Source of the DNA: an uncultured Myxococcales bacterium
Lineage (GTDB): Bacteria; Myxococcota_A; UBA9042
Assembly (NCBI GenBank): GCA_903917305.1
Contig: CAIXAA010000332.1
Span: forward strand, 1 to 7,755
DNA: 7,755 nt
Direction of reading: 5' to 3'
Shown here: positions 1 through 6,393 of the stretch, piece by piece
How positions within the stretch are numbered: the stretch's first letter is position 1
Layout: the number at the start of each line of letters is the position of its first letter
Program-made: the position numbers and the translations under genes
Notes under the pieces: generated by a model
The model's database searches: none
Seen by the model: only the letters and a program-made list of their open reading frames with translations
What the model was told of the DNA's origin: nothing

Positions 1-171
1 CGGCACATCCCGGTCATCGCCATCAGCGCCAACGCGATGGCGCGCGATGTCGAGAGGGGCCGCCAGGCCGGGTTCTTCGAGTACCTGGCCAAGCCCATCA
101 ATGTCAAGGAGTTCACCGACACACTGAATGCGGCACTGGAGTTGGCGAAGGCGAGGTCGGCGACCGCATGA
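1..171 (+). CDS. Receiver (REC) domain C-terminus, partial; likely end of a hybrid histidine kinase or response regulator
   Basis: The gene enters from the left edge in frame 1 and ends at TGA 169-171, leaving 56 visible codons. They read as the last part of a CheY-like receiver: the strand PVIAISANAM (the S/T switch position followed by the alanine-rich stretch), then AGFFEYLAKPI with the conserved Lys-Pro, then a final helix. The phosphorylated Asp lies outside the window. The combination ANAM...GFFEYLAKPI is common in receivers fused to the C-terminus of hybrid sensor kinases, so this is probably a kinase tail, but a stand-alone regulator cannot be excluded. The stop overlaps the ATG of the next gene (ATGA), which implies translational coupling and one operon with the NtrC-type regulator downstream. 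The domain call is firm; the identity of the whole protein is inference. Confidence 0.85.
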   Translation, partial: RHIPVIAISANAMARDVERGRQAGFFEYLAKPINVKEFTDTLNAALELAKARSATA

Positions 172-1655
172 TCAGTCCTTCGAACATCCATGACGCCAAG
201 GTGCTGATCGTCGACGACCAGGAGGCCAATGTCCGCCTGCTGGAGCGCGCGCTGCAGGGCGCCGGCTACACGTCGCTGTCGATGACGAGAAACCCGCGCG
301 AAGTCTGCGAGTTGCACCGCGAGCACCGCTTCGACCTGATCCTGCTCGACCTGATGATGCCCGGCATGGACGGGTTCGAGGTGATGGAGAGCCTCAAGGA
401 GATTGAGGACGGCGGCTACCTGCCCGTCCTCGTGATCACCGCCCAGCCAGAGCACAAGCTGCGGGCGCTCAAGGTCGGCGCACGGGATTTTGTGAGCAAA
501 CCGCTGGATCTCGCAGAAGTCTTGATGCGGGTCTACAACATGCTCGAGGTTCGCCTCCTGCACGTCACGACGCGGCGGCTCTACGAGCAGGTCGTGGCGG
601 AGCAGACGGCGCAGAAACGGCTGGAGCTGGCGCTGCGGGAGGCCAAGGACGCAGCCGAAGCGGCGCAGCGCGAGCACGAGCGCGCCCTGCTGCGCGCCGT
701 CGAAGAGCCGTTGGGGATCGTGGCCAGGAGCTTGGAGATGCGGCAGGTCGTGGATCTGGCACGGCGCGTGGCCAAGGTCGACGCGACCGTCCTCATCTCG
801 GGCGAGAGCGGCTCGGGCAAGGAGCGGATTGCGCGGCTGGTCCACGACAGCTCCGCGCGGGCGAGCGGACCGTTCGTCGCGGTGAACTGCGGGGCCATCA
901 CCGAGACGCTGCTCGAAAGCGAGCTGTTCGGGCACGCACGCGGCGCATTCACCGGCGCGACGAGCGCGCGGCCGGGCCTGTTCGAGGCCGCCCACCACGG
1001 GACGCTGCTGCTCGACGAGGTCGGCGAGGTGTCGCCCGGCATGCAGGTCAAGCTGCTGCGCGCCATTCAGGAGCGCGAGATCCGCCGCGTCGGCGAGAAC
1101 ACCAGCCGCAAGGTCGACGTGCGCATCCTGGCGGCGACCAACCGCGATCTCGCCCTCGGCGTCGCTGGCGGTAGCTTCCGGCAGGACCTCTACTACCGCC
1201 TCAAGGTGGTCGAACTGCACGTGCCGGCGCTGCGCGACCGGCGCGACGATGTCCTGGCGCTGGCGCGCGTGTTCCTCGACGACGCGGCGCGGCGGATGAA
1301 GCGGTCGATGACCGGCATCGCGCCGGAAGCGGCGGAGCGCCTCCTGCGCTTTGGCTGGCCAGGCAACGTCCGCGAGCTCGAGAACGCGATGGAACGCGCC
1401 GTCGCGCTGGCGCGAAGCGATCTCGTTGAAGTTGATGATCTTCCTGACGAACTGCGCAGGGTCATGAGCAACGTCACTGCAAGCGCCGGCGAAGTGGTGC
1501 GGCCGCTGGAGGCCATCGAGCAGGACTACATCCTCTCGGCGCTGGAGCGCAACGGCGGCAACCAGACGCGCACAGCCGAGCAGCTGGAGATCGGGTCGGC
1601 GACGCTGTACCGCAAGCTCAAGCGCTACGGGAAGCTCGGCGGCCAGCGGGCCTGA
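168..1655 (+). CDS. Sigma-54-dependent response regulator, NtrC family (REC - coiled coil - AAA+ - Fis HTH)
   Basis: This 495-residue protein is a complete bacterial enhancer-binding protein. Residues 10-125 are a receiver with acidic pair D16/D17, phosphoacceptor D61 in LLDLMMPGMDG, switch T91 and K111. Residues 136-178 form a charged Arg/Glu/Ala-rich probable coiled coil. The AAA+ domain (about 182-410) has Walker A GESGSGKE at 212-219, the sigma-54 contact loop GAFTGA at 259-264, Walker B LLLDE at 280-284, sensor I ATN at 323-325, arginine fingers in FRQDLYYRL at 337-345 and sensor II WPGNVREL at 397-404. Residues 447-487 are a Fis-type helix-turn-helix ending in TLYRKLKRYG. By family knowledge, phosphorylation drives oligomerisation and ATP-dependent opening of sigma-54 promoters. 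Every key residue is present, so it should be active. The ATG at 168 overlaps the upstream stop, and the visible receiver gene is the obvious signalling partner. The target genes are unknown. Confidence 0.95.
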   Translation: MISPSNIHDAKVLIVDDQEANVRLLERALQGAGYTSLSMTRNPREVCELHREHRFDLILLDLMMPGMDGFEVMESLKEIEDGGYLPVLVITAQPEHKLRALKVGARDFVSKPLDLAEVLMRVYNMLEVRLLHVTTRRLYEQVVAEQTAQKRLELALREAKDAAEAAQREHERALLRAVEEPLGIVARSLEMRQVVDLARRVAKVDATVLISGESGSGKERIARLVHDSSARASGPFVAVNCGAITETLLESELFGHARGAFTGATSARPGLFEAAHHGTLLLDEVGEVSPGMQVKLLRAIQEREIRRVGENTSRKVDVRILAATNRDLALGVAGGSFRQDLYYRLKVVELHVPALRDRRDDVLALARVFLDDAARRMKRSMTGIAPEAAERLLRFGWPGNVRELENAMERAVALARSDLVEVDDLPDELRRVMSNVTASAGEVVRPLEAIEQDYILSALERNGGNQTRTAEQLEIGSATLYRKLKRYGKLGGQRA

Positions 1656-1670
1656 GCCACGGCGGTCCGC
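1646..1670. terminator. Candidate bidirectional hairpin over two convergent stop codons
   Basis: GCGGGCC at 1646-1652 pairs with GGTCCGC at 1664-1670, seven pairs including one G-T wobble, around an 11-nt loop. The TGA of the response regulator (1653-1655) lies in the loop, and the TAG of the opposite gene (1670-1672) begins at the right arm. There is no T-run on either side, so it is at best a weak intrinsic terminator. In GC-rich DNA a stem of this size may arise by chance. Confidence 0.3.
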
Positions 1671-2038
1671 TACGGAGTCGGCGCCGTCGCCTCGTGCACC
1701 TTCGCCTTGACCTTGTCTTTGGTGCGCACCGCCTTGTCCTTGACCGCGCGCCCGGCTTCCTTGGTCTTGTCCACGACCTTCCGCGCCGTTTCCTTGGTCT
1801 TGGCGGCGGCGACCTTGCCCGCCTCCTTGGCCTTGTCGCCGACCTCGCCGGCCTTGGCCTTGGTCTTGGCGGCGGCGCGACCCGCTTTGGCTTTGACGTC
1901 TTCCTTGACCTGGTGCGCAGCGGCCTTCACCTCTTCCCCTGCTGCCTTGACGTGGCTGCCGACATCGTCTGCCGCCCACACCGGGCTGGCAGCACCGCAG
2001 GTGAGCGCAAAGGCCAGGATGATGGACCAACGGCGCAT
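1670..2038 (-). CDS. Exported Lys/Ala-rich LEA-like 11-mer repeat protein
   Basis: The product has 122 residues. Residues 1-22 are a signal peptide: RR, then hydrophobic ILAFALTCGAA, with likely cleavage after VWA. The rest is almost only K, A, E, D, V, T and G, with no cysteine and no aromatic residue. From residue 35 it falls into 11-residue repeats without a gap, for example DKAKEAGKVAA (68-78), AKTKETARKVV (79-89), DKTKEAGRAVK (90-100) and DKAVRTKDKVK (101-111). This is the hallmark of LEA group 3 / LEA_4-like and apolipoprotein-like amphipathic helices. Such proteins are typically disordered when hydrated and protect membranes or proteins under desiccation; here the location would be periplasmic, which is inference. 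The start is supported by AGGAGGT at 2042-2048, though only 3 nt separate it from the ATG. It converges on the response regulator with a 14-nt gap. A YtxH-like or histone-H1-like label is also conceivable, but the signal peptide argues against a nucleoid role. Confidence 0.8.
   Translation of the reverse strand: MRRWSIILAFALTCGAASPVWAADDVGSHVKAAGEEVKAAAHQVKEDVKAKAGRAAAKTKAKAGEVGDKAKEAGKVAAAKTKETARKVVDKTKEAGRAVKDKAVRTKDKVKAKVHEATAPTP
1728..1903 (-). repeat. 33-bp imperfect tandem repeat encoding 11-residue units
   Basis: On the plus strand the word TTGGTCTT or a close variant recurs at 1761, 1794, 1827, 1860 and 1893, exactly 33 bp apart, with a weaker copy at about 1728. This is the DNA counterpart of the 11-residue repeats in the LEA-like protein. 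The spacing is kept without any indel, so the array probably grew by in-frame duplication and was then held in register by selection on the helix. Confidence 0.7.
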
Positions 2039-2314
2039 GGGACCTCCTCTGGCGCGACCTGCGCGCGAACGACAAGCTGGTTAGGCGGAATCGACCCAAT
2101 GGTCCGATGGTCGCCGATGGCCCTCAGGCTACGGACGCGGCCAGGGCGCCTCCAGCATGCGGGGCCCATGCGATGCGCGAACCTGCCGTTGCCGGTCGCC
2201 GATCCGCAGGCATGGGCTGGCCGGGTGGCGCGTGACCCAACCCGTCCGGCCGCCTCGACGCCGACGCCGGCCGGACAGCATTGCGCGCAGTCCACCCGAC
2301 CTGCACGTCCGGCG

Positions 2315-2343
2315 TTGGGAGACGCACTGCCGCATGCTGTAAC
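2315..2343 (+). promoter_or_regulatory. Candidate sigma-70-type promoter for the 2396-2848 gene
   Basis: TTGGGA (2315-2320, 4 of 6 to TTGACA) is followed after exactly 17 bp by TGTAAC (2338-2343, 4 of 6 to TATAAT, keeping the TA-A core). A start near 2350 would give a leader of about 45 nt. It was found by eye in GC-rich DNA and is untested. Confidence 0.35.
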
Positions 2344-2384
2344 CTGAATCGTGACGGCACCCGGCTTCGAGGGTCGCTGCCGCC

Positions 2385-2390
2385 AGGTGG
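2385..2390 (+). promoter_or_regulatory. Ribosome binding site that decides the start at 2396
   Basis: AGGTGG lies 5 nt before ATG 2396. The frame also offers GTG at 2351, but that one has no Shine-Dalgarno sequence and would put 15 non-hydrophobic residues ahead of the signal peptide. Confidence 0.6.
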
Positions 2391-2395
2391 CGAAC

Positions 2396-2848
2396 ATGGC
2401 CATTCTTTGCAGAGTCATGCCTTTGCTGCTGATGCTGTCAGCTGGCGCTGCCTACGCGCAGCGGCGCAGCGCCGTGCCGCCAGCGATGGAGAGGCCTGCC
2501 GAGCGACTGGTGATGCAGCCGCGTCAGGTGCTGGTGCGCCCGGGCATCGACAACCCGCTGACCGCCAAGCAGCGCAAGCAGTTCGATGCGGACCAGGCGC
2601 AGCCGACCGTGCTGCCGCGCCTGCAGACCCTGCCGCTGGCGCGGGGTTGGACCGTCATGGTCGACCGCAGCGTCCGCGTCCGGCTGGATCTGGCGACGCT
2701 GTGGGACAAGCGCGTGGCGCAACCCAACACGTATTCGCTGACCTTCGAGGCGCAGTCGGGGATGGGGTGGCTCTGGCTGACCTGGCAGCTGCCCGGCGCG
2801 GCGCTGCCGCCGTTGGACGCGCACGGGGAGGAAGGGCTCGGCAAGTAG
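2396..2848 (+). CDS. Hypothetical exported protein, 150 residues
   Basis: I do not recognise the family. The start at ATG 2396 is preferred because of AGGTGG 5 nt upstream and because it places a good signal peptide at the N-terminus: MAILCRVMPLLLMLSAGAA, with likely cleavage after AYA at residue 21. The mature protein starts with an Arg/Pro-rich, probably flexible stretch to about residue 60, including LVRPGIDNPLTAKQ. A compact part with alternating hydrophobic residues follows (WTVMVDRSVRVRLDL, then SLTFEAQSGMGWLWLTWQL), suggesting a small beta-rich domain. The only cysteine is C5, inside the signal peptide, so it is neither a lipoprotein nor disulfide-bonded. An internal ATG at 2417 could be an alternative start but would weaken the signal. 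Its position as a single gene between two minus-strand genes gives no functional clue. A periplasmic or secreted location is inferred. Confidence 0.75.
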   Translation: MAILCRVMPLLLMLSAGAAYAQRRSAVPPAMERPAERLVMQPRQVLVRPGIDNPLTAKQRKQFDADQAQPTVLPRLQTLPLARGWTVMVDRSVRVRLDLATLWDKRVAQPNTYSLTFEAQSGMGWLWLTWQLPGAALPPLDAHGEEGLGK

Positions 2849-2916
2849 CCACTCGGCACCTTCCTTGAGGTCCTCCCAAGCGCCCTCGCCACGCTTGCTC
2901 AGTCCCAGACGCAACT

Positions 2917-2948
2917 GCGGCCGGTGGCTCCGACGAACCACCGGCCGC
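2917..2948. terminator. Perfect 11-bp stem-loop between convergent genes; likely bidirectional terminator
   Basis: GCGGCCGGTGG (2917-2927) and CCACCGGCCGC (2938-2948) are exact inverse complements around a 10-nt loop. The structure sits 68 bp after the stop of the plus-strand gene and 20 bp after the stop of the minus-strand gene, the expected place for a shared terminator. Neither flank has a T-run, so it is not a classical rho-independent terminator. Confidence 0.5.
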
Positions 2949-2968
2949 CCATCTGCCATTGCGCGAAA

Positions 2969-3166
2969 TCAGCGCTCGTGCTTGCTGCCCTGCATCGGCC
3001 CCTTGCCCTGGCCCGGCGCCTTCGGCGGGTTGACGATGGCGTCGCGGCCCGGGTAGGTCGGCTTGCCAGCAACGTTCTTGCCTTCCTTGGTCGCCGGCGC
3101 GCCATGCTGACCAGCCTGCGGCTGCTTCGTGGGCGGATTGGCGGGCTTCTGCGGGTTCGTAGGCAT
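2969..3166 (-). CDS. Small Pro/Gly/Lys-rich hypothetical protein, 65 residues
   Basis: The protein is MPTNPQKPANPPTKQPQ followed by Gly/Ala/Lys-rich sequence containing GKPTYPGRDAIVNPPK and ending in MQGSKHER. It has no signal peptide, membrane segment or cysteine, and almost no bulky hydrophobic residues, so it should be intrinsically disordered and cytoplasmic. The start at 3166 is chosen because AGGGAG (3173-3178) lies 6 nt upstream; the frame stays open to 3193, but that extension would cover the ribosome site. I do not recognise a family. The low-complexity composition makes the call less secure than for longer genes, but a good ribosome site, a clean stop and a stem-loop right behind the stop all support a real gene. 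Its role is unknown; a small stress-related protein would be one guess. Confidence 0.6.
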   Translation of the reverse strand: MPTNPQKPANPPTKQPQAGQHGAPATKEGKNVAGKPTYPGRDAIVNPPKAPGQGKGPMQGSKHER

Positions 3167-3172
3167 GGGATT

Positions 3173-3178
3173 CTCCCT
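3173..3178 (-). promoter_or_regulatory. Ribosome binding site that decides the start at 3166
   Basis: On the minus strand AGGGAG is followed by six bases and then ATG at 3166. The alternative in-frame start at 3193 lies upstream of this site. Confidence 0.55.
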
Positions 3179-3512
3179 GCATTCAAGACGCAATTCTCAG
3201 GACGTCCGCGCACTGCGGCAGGCCCGATCGTGCGTGGGCAGAACCTGGGCTCTGCCAGTTTTGGGGTACGCGTAGACAGTCTGCCAGCTTCGCGGCGGCG
3301 TCAAGCCGGGCCGATGCCGGACCGGATCGGTGCCCGCGTAGGTCTTGTCGGCATGAGGGATTCGGATCGTCGCCCGCGTCACGCCGAATGCCACGCCTTG
3401 GTCGGCGCAAGGCAGTGCATTGGAAGATGGCGGGATATGTCGATCGCTGCGCTGAGCGCCGCCCGGGGAATCGAGCCGCGGCATGCCTGACTTCGCGGAC
3501 AGCCACTGGCGC

Positions 3513-3526
3513 GCGCTGGCCAGCGC
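3513..3526. repeat. 14-bp perfect palindrome downstream of the Cys-rich gene
   Basis: GCGCTGGCCAGCGC is its own inverse complement. It lies 15 bp beyond the stop of the minus-strand Cys-rich gene and can fold as a short 5-bp stem with a 4-nt loop. It could act as a weak terminator or as a binding site for a dimeric protein. No T-run follows it. Confidence 0.3.
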
Positions 3527-3541
3527 CCGGAAGGCGAGGAG

Positions 3542-6142
3542 CTACTTCAAGATGCATTGTCCCGCTTTGCAGATGAGGTTGGTGCCGCACGACGTGCCAT
3601 CGTCCACGTTCTTCCAGGCGACCGGACAGTCGTCGACGTTGATGTCGGCACTGCACGTCCGGCAGATCGTGTAGGGCGGCGCTGGCGCGGACGGACATTT
3701 CGCGGAGCACCACTTCTGGCAGTCCGTCGTCGGGCCGGTCAGGATTTCGCAGAAGGCATCTGCGCCGCAATAGCGCTTGAAACAGCCAGAACCGCTGCAC
3801 TCTCCGTTGCCGCCGGCTCCGTGCACGCAATCGACGGACGACGACCAGGCTATCCCCGAGTAGTCGATGGAGCTCGGGCACGGTTCGCCCCAGCCCTCGC
3901 AGCACCCATGGCTGGTGCAGGGGTTGCCGTCGTCACACGCCTGCGGATTCTCAGGCGGTACGATGGGTTGGCCCGCCATGCAGATCGCGCCGGCGTAGCA
4001 CTTGAGCGGAACCTTGATGGGCTCGCCGTCCGGGATGGTCGTCAGGTCCAGGCCGCCCATGCCGTTGCAGGTGCAGGAACTGACGCAGAGGTTCTGGAAG
4101 GCAGGAAGTTTGCACGCCTTGCCGCTCGATGCGGGCGTGAGGCAATGCCCGCTTGCGTCGCACAGGCCGGGACCGCAAGCGCCCTGGCATGCCTGGCCGT
4201 TCTTGCAGGGCGTCTGGCACGTCCCGTCCCCAAGACACGCACCGACGGCGCCCGTGAGCGGCATCTTGCACGCGTTGCCGGGATGCACGGTGAGCGCGCA
4301 CTTGCCTGCCGCGTCGCACACCCCAGACGTGCAGGAGTCGCCGGTCGCACACACCGCGCCGACCTTGATGACGGGCTTGCACGTGCCGTCGCCGCCGCAA
4401 ACTCCTGATTTGCATGGGTTCATGTCGATCCAGCAGGCGCCGCCCGGGGCGGGGACCGTCGTGCAACTGCCGTCGCTCTGGCACTGCCTGGCGAGGCAGG
4501 GGCCGGGTGCTGCGCCGCAACTTGCGCCCACGGGGACCGTGCCGATGCATTGGCCGGCGACGTCGCACTTGCCGCCGACGAGGCATGGATCGGCAGTTGA
4601 ACAGGATAGTCCAGGGGTTGCGACGGCCTTGCAGCTGCCGTCGGCCTGACACTGCAGGAGCTGGCAGGGACCGGGCGCTGCCCCGCAGCTGGCCCCCACC
4701 GCGATGTCCCCGACACACTTGCCTTTTTCGTCGCACTTGCCATTCGTGGTGCAAGGGTCTTGCGCCTTGCACGGCTTGCCCGGCGCGGTGGCGCTGCCGC
4801 AGAAACCCTTGGCGTCACACGTGTAGACTCCTGAAATGCATGGGTTCGCGTCGGGTGACGGGGGCGTGCAGGCTTGGCCGACGAGCGGCTTCGGCACGCA
4901 GACGCCACTGGCACACGCGCCGTCGAGACACAGGTTCTGGCCTTCGTCGGCGGTGCCTCCCGGGTAGGAATACCAAACAAAACAATGCGTCCCGTCGGTG
5001 GGTGGGATGCACGTCCCTGTACCGTCGCACATGGCCGGGCCGGAGCACGTGTAGGGACCAGCGCCGCACTGGGTTCCGCTGGGCTTGGGCACCAGCTTGC
5101 ACGCGCCGGCCGCGTCGCACGCAGCTGTGGAACATCCGCCAGCTTGGACACCGCCGTCCGGGTTGGCGCAAGGCGTGCCGGGCGCCGCCAATCCGGGCTC
5201 GCACAGGCCACCTGAGTCGCAAGTGCCCTTGTTGACGTGGCAAGCGCCAGGCGCGGCGACCGTGCACGTCGTGCCCGCCGGGAGCTCCGCAGCGACGCAC
5301 ATTCCGCCTTCGTTGCAGGCACCTGCGGCGCCATGGCAGGGTCCCGGGACGACGGAACAAGGCGTGCCGGCGGCCTTGAGCTGTGCCGAGCACTCGCCCG
5401 TCGGCAGGCAGGTCCCTGCGGTTTCATGGCACTGGTCGGCATCCGCCGCCGTGCATGGGCTGCCAGCCGGGAGCTTCGCCATCTCGCACGCCCCCGCGCC
5501 ATCGCAAGCGCCGGCAGGGCTGCACGCCGCCGGTTGACCTTTGCACGGAGTTCCAGCCGGCTTGGCGCTGGCCGAGCATTCGCCAGATGCTTGGCAGAAT
5601 CCTGCAGTTGCATAGCATTCCGCGGCGGGTGCCTGGCTGTCCACTGGGCATGGCGTGCCGGGCGGAAGCGCAGCCATCTGGCACGTTCCCGCGCCGTCGC
5701 ACGCACCGGACGCCATGCATCCCAATGGTTTTCCCACGCAATACGAGCCGGCAGGCTTCGGCGCGGCTTCACATTGCCCGTCGCTGTTGCACATGCCCGC
5801 GGTCGAGAAGCACTCGCCCGGGGTCGTGGCAGGCTCGCAGGCCATCCCGCGGTTGCCGGACACGCACTGACCGTTCTTGCACGACCTGGTGCAGGTTGGG
5901 TCGCCGCCGCCGCAAGACTGGCCATTCGGAGCGTTCACGATGAAGCAGTCGCCGAATGGGGAAAGCGTCGCCTTCTTGCACACTTGATCCGTCGCGCAAG
6001 GTCCGCTGTCGGCTGGTGTGGGCACGTCCTCGGCGACTGCCGCGTCGACGGTCTTGCCCGCATCCCCGGCGCCCTGCTGGCCGCCGGCGCAGGCGGCCGC
6101 TATCCAGCATAACCATCCGATTGTGCAGCGCTTTACGTTCAT
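3542..6142 (-). CDS. Very cysteine-rich multi-repeat lipoprotein, 866 residues
   Basis: The N-terminus MNVKRCTIGWLCWIAAAC is a lipoprotein signal with a relaxed lipobox (AAAC, acylated C18), followed by a spacer containing VDAAVAEDVPTPADS. From about residue 48 to 690 there are some twenty modules of about 30 residues of the form P-x-G-T/S-P-C, C, G-x-C, x-G-x-C, for example PAGTPCKGQPAACSPAGAC. I count about 110 cysteines (13%), so an exported disulfide-rich rod is likely. The C-terminal part (about 700-866) is less regular and holds one CDDGNPCT motif at residue 736, the motif repeated in the divergent neighbour. The start at 6142 is chosen for the lipoprotein signal and GGGGA 7 nt upstream; the frame stays open to 6703, but that extension is Arg-rich and runs antisense to the neighbouring gene. 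No catalytic domain is visible. A surface, adhesion or coat role is inferred. Confidence 0.85.
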   Translation of the reverse strand: MNVKRCTIGWLCWIAAACAGGQQGAGDAGKTVDAAVAEDVPTPADSGPCATDQVCKKATLSPFGDCFIVNAPNGQSCGGGDPTCTRSCKNGQCVSGNRGMACEPATTPGECFSTAGMCNSDGQCEAAPKPAGSYCVGKPLGCMASGACDGAGTCQMAALPPGTPCPVDSQAPAAECYATAGFCQASGECSASAKPAGTPCKGQPAACSPAGACDGAGACEMAKLPAGSPCTAADADQCHETAGTCLPTGECSAQLKAAGTPCSVVPGPCHGAAGACNEGGMCVAAELPAGTTCTVAAPGACHVNKGTCDSGGLCEPGLAAPGTPCANPDGGVQAGGCSTAACDAAGACKLVPKPSGTQCGAGPYTCSGPAMCDGTGTCIPPTDGTHCFVWYSYPGGTADEGQNLCLDGACASGVCVPKPLVGQACTPPSPDANPCISGVYTCDAKGFCGSATAPGKPCKAQDPCTTNGKCDEKGKCVGDIAVGASCGAAPGPCQLLQCQADGSCKAVATPGLSCSTADPCLVGGKCDVAGQCIGTVPVGASCGAAPGPCLARQCQSDGSCTTVPAPGGACWIDMNPCKSGVCGGDGTCKPVIKVGAVCATGDSCTSGVCDAAGKCALTVHPGNACKMPLTGAVGACLGDGTCQTPCKNGQACQGACGPGLCDASGHCLTPASSGKACKLPAFQNLCVSSCTCNGMGGLDLTTIPDGEPIKVPLKCYAGAICMAGQPIVPPENPQACDDGNPCTSHGCCEGWGEPCPSSIDYSGIAWSSSVDCVHGAGGNGECSGSGCFKRYCGADAFCEILTGPTTDCQKWCSAKCPSAPAPPYTICRTCSADINVDDCPVAWKNVDDGTSCGTNLICKAGQCILK
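4430..4767 (-). repeat. 168-bp (56-codon) internal duplication in the Cys-rich gene
   Basis: Two adjacent blocks encode nearly the same sequence: VGASCGAAPGPC occurs with its first GASC cysteine at residue 486 and again at residue 542, followed by QLLQCQADGSC and LARQCQSDGSC respectively. The offset is exactly 56 residues (168 bp), and the DNA is also clearly similar. This points to a fairly recent in-frame duplication of a two-module block inside the array. The outer limits given are approximate. Confidence 0.6.
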
Positions 6143-6393
6143 GCCGCATTCCCCAGGCAGCAGCCGTCCCCACCGGCTCACGGCCAAGCTACGCTGGCAT
6201 CGGCCGCGTGTCGAGCGGCTTTGCGCACGCGCGCTGGCCGAGTTCGAAGGATCGTCCCCGAGGAAGCGCGATGGGACTTCTTGAACGTCGTGACGACATC
6301 GCCGCTGCTGATGCCCGTTCGCCTGCGGCAGCCGAGACAACCCAAGCTTGACCGCAGCCTTCCGCCGACGTAGCGTGGACCGTCTGACCGAGG
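6143..6393. other. Shared divergent promoter region of the two Cys-rich lipoprotein genes, 251 bp
   Basis: The two large Cys-rich genes start on either side and are transcribed away from each other. No gene is seen inside. GGGGA at 6150-6154 serves the minus-strand gene, and a candidate promoter for the plus-strand gene is at 6348-6376. I see no clear -24/-12 sigma-54 element and no obvious operator palindrome. Confidence 0.6.
6348..6376 (+). promoter_or_regulatory. Candidate sigma-70-type promoter for the CTDC-repeat lipoprotein
   Basis: TTGACC (6348-6353, 5 of 6 to TTGACA) is followed after 17 bp by TAGCGT (6371-6376, which keeps the T-A----T core positions). Transcription would begin near 6383. 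That leaves about 10 nt before ATG 6394 or about 31 nt before GTG 6415, which slightly favours the GTG start. Confidence 0.4.

Larger units (their letters stand above)
2039..2395. other. Divergent intergenic region, 357 bp
   Basis: This region lies between the LEA-like gene (minus) and the secreted-protein gene (plus). Short open frames cross it on both strands, but none has a ribosome site, recognisable protein or codon bias worth calling. It should carry promoters for both neighbours. A candidate for the plus-strand gene is at 2315-2343; I found no convincing -35/-10 pair for the minus-strand gene and no clear sigma-54 element. Confidence 0.6.
3167..3541. other. Intergenic region, 375 bp, no convincing gene
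   Basis: The region lies upstream of the 65-residue gene and downstream of the large Cys-rich gene. It should hold the promoter of the former and the terminator of the latter; I see no clear -35/-10 pair. An open frame of 95 codons on the minus strand (3197-3484) shows only mild third-position GC enrichment and no good ribosome site. It may be a decayed gene or chance. A 14-bp palindrome lies at 3513-3526. Confidence 0.55.

Noticed and set aside
757..775. TGGCACG resembling a sigma-54 -24 element, also at about 4216 and 5678
   Set aside because: No TTGC lies at the -12 distance in any of them, and all are inside coding sequence.
1694..2347. Plus-strand frames of 217 and 125 codons over the LEA-like gene
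   Set aside because: Their Leu/Gly-rich repeats are the antisense reading of the 33-bp repeat. The minus-strand product has a signal peptide and a strong AGGAGGT.
3465..3477. tRNA T-arm-like sequence on the minus strand (GGCTCGATTCCCC)
   Set aside because: The T-loop does not match TTC properly, the stem does not pair, and no acceptor or anticodon arm lies at the expected distance.
3557..6112. Long plus-strand frames across the minus-strand Cys-rich gene (3557-4408, 4414-5235, 5237-6112)
   Set aside because: They are Arg/Ala-rich antisense shadows of the repeat array with no signal, motif or ribosome site.
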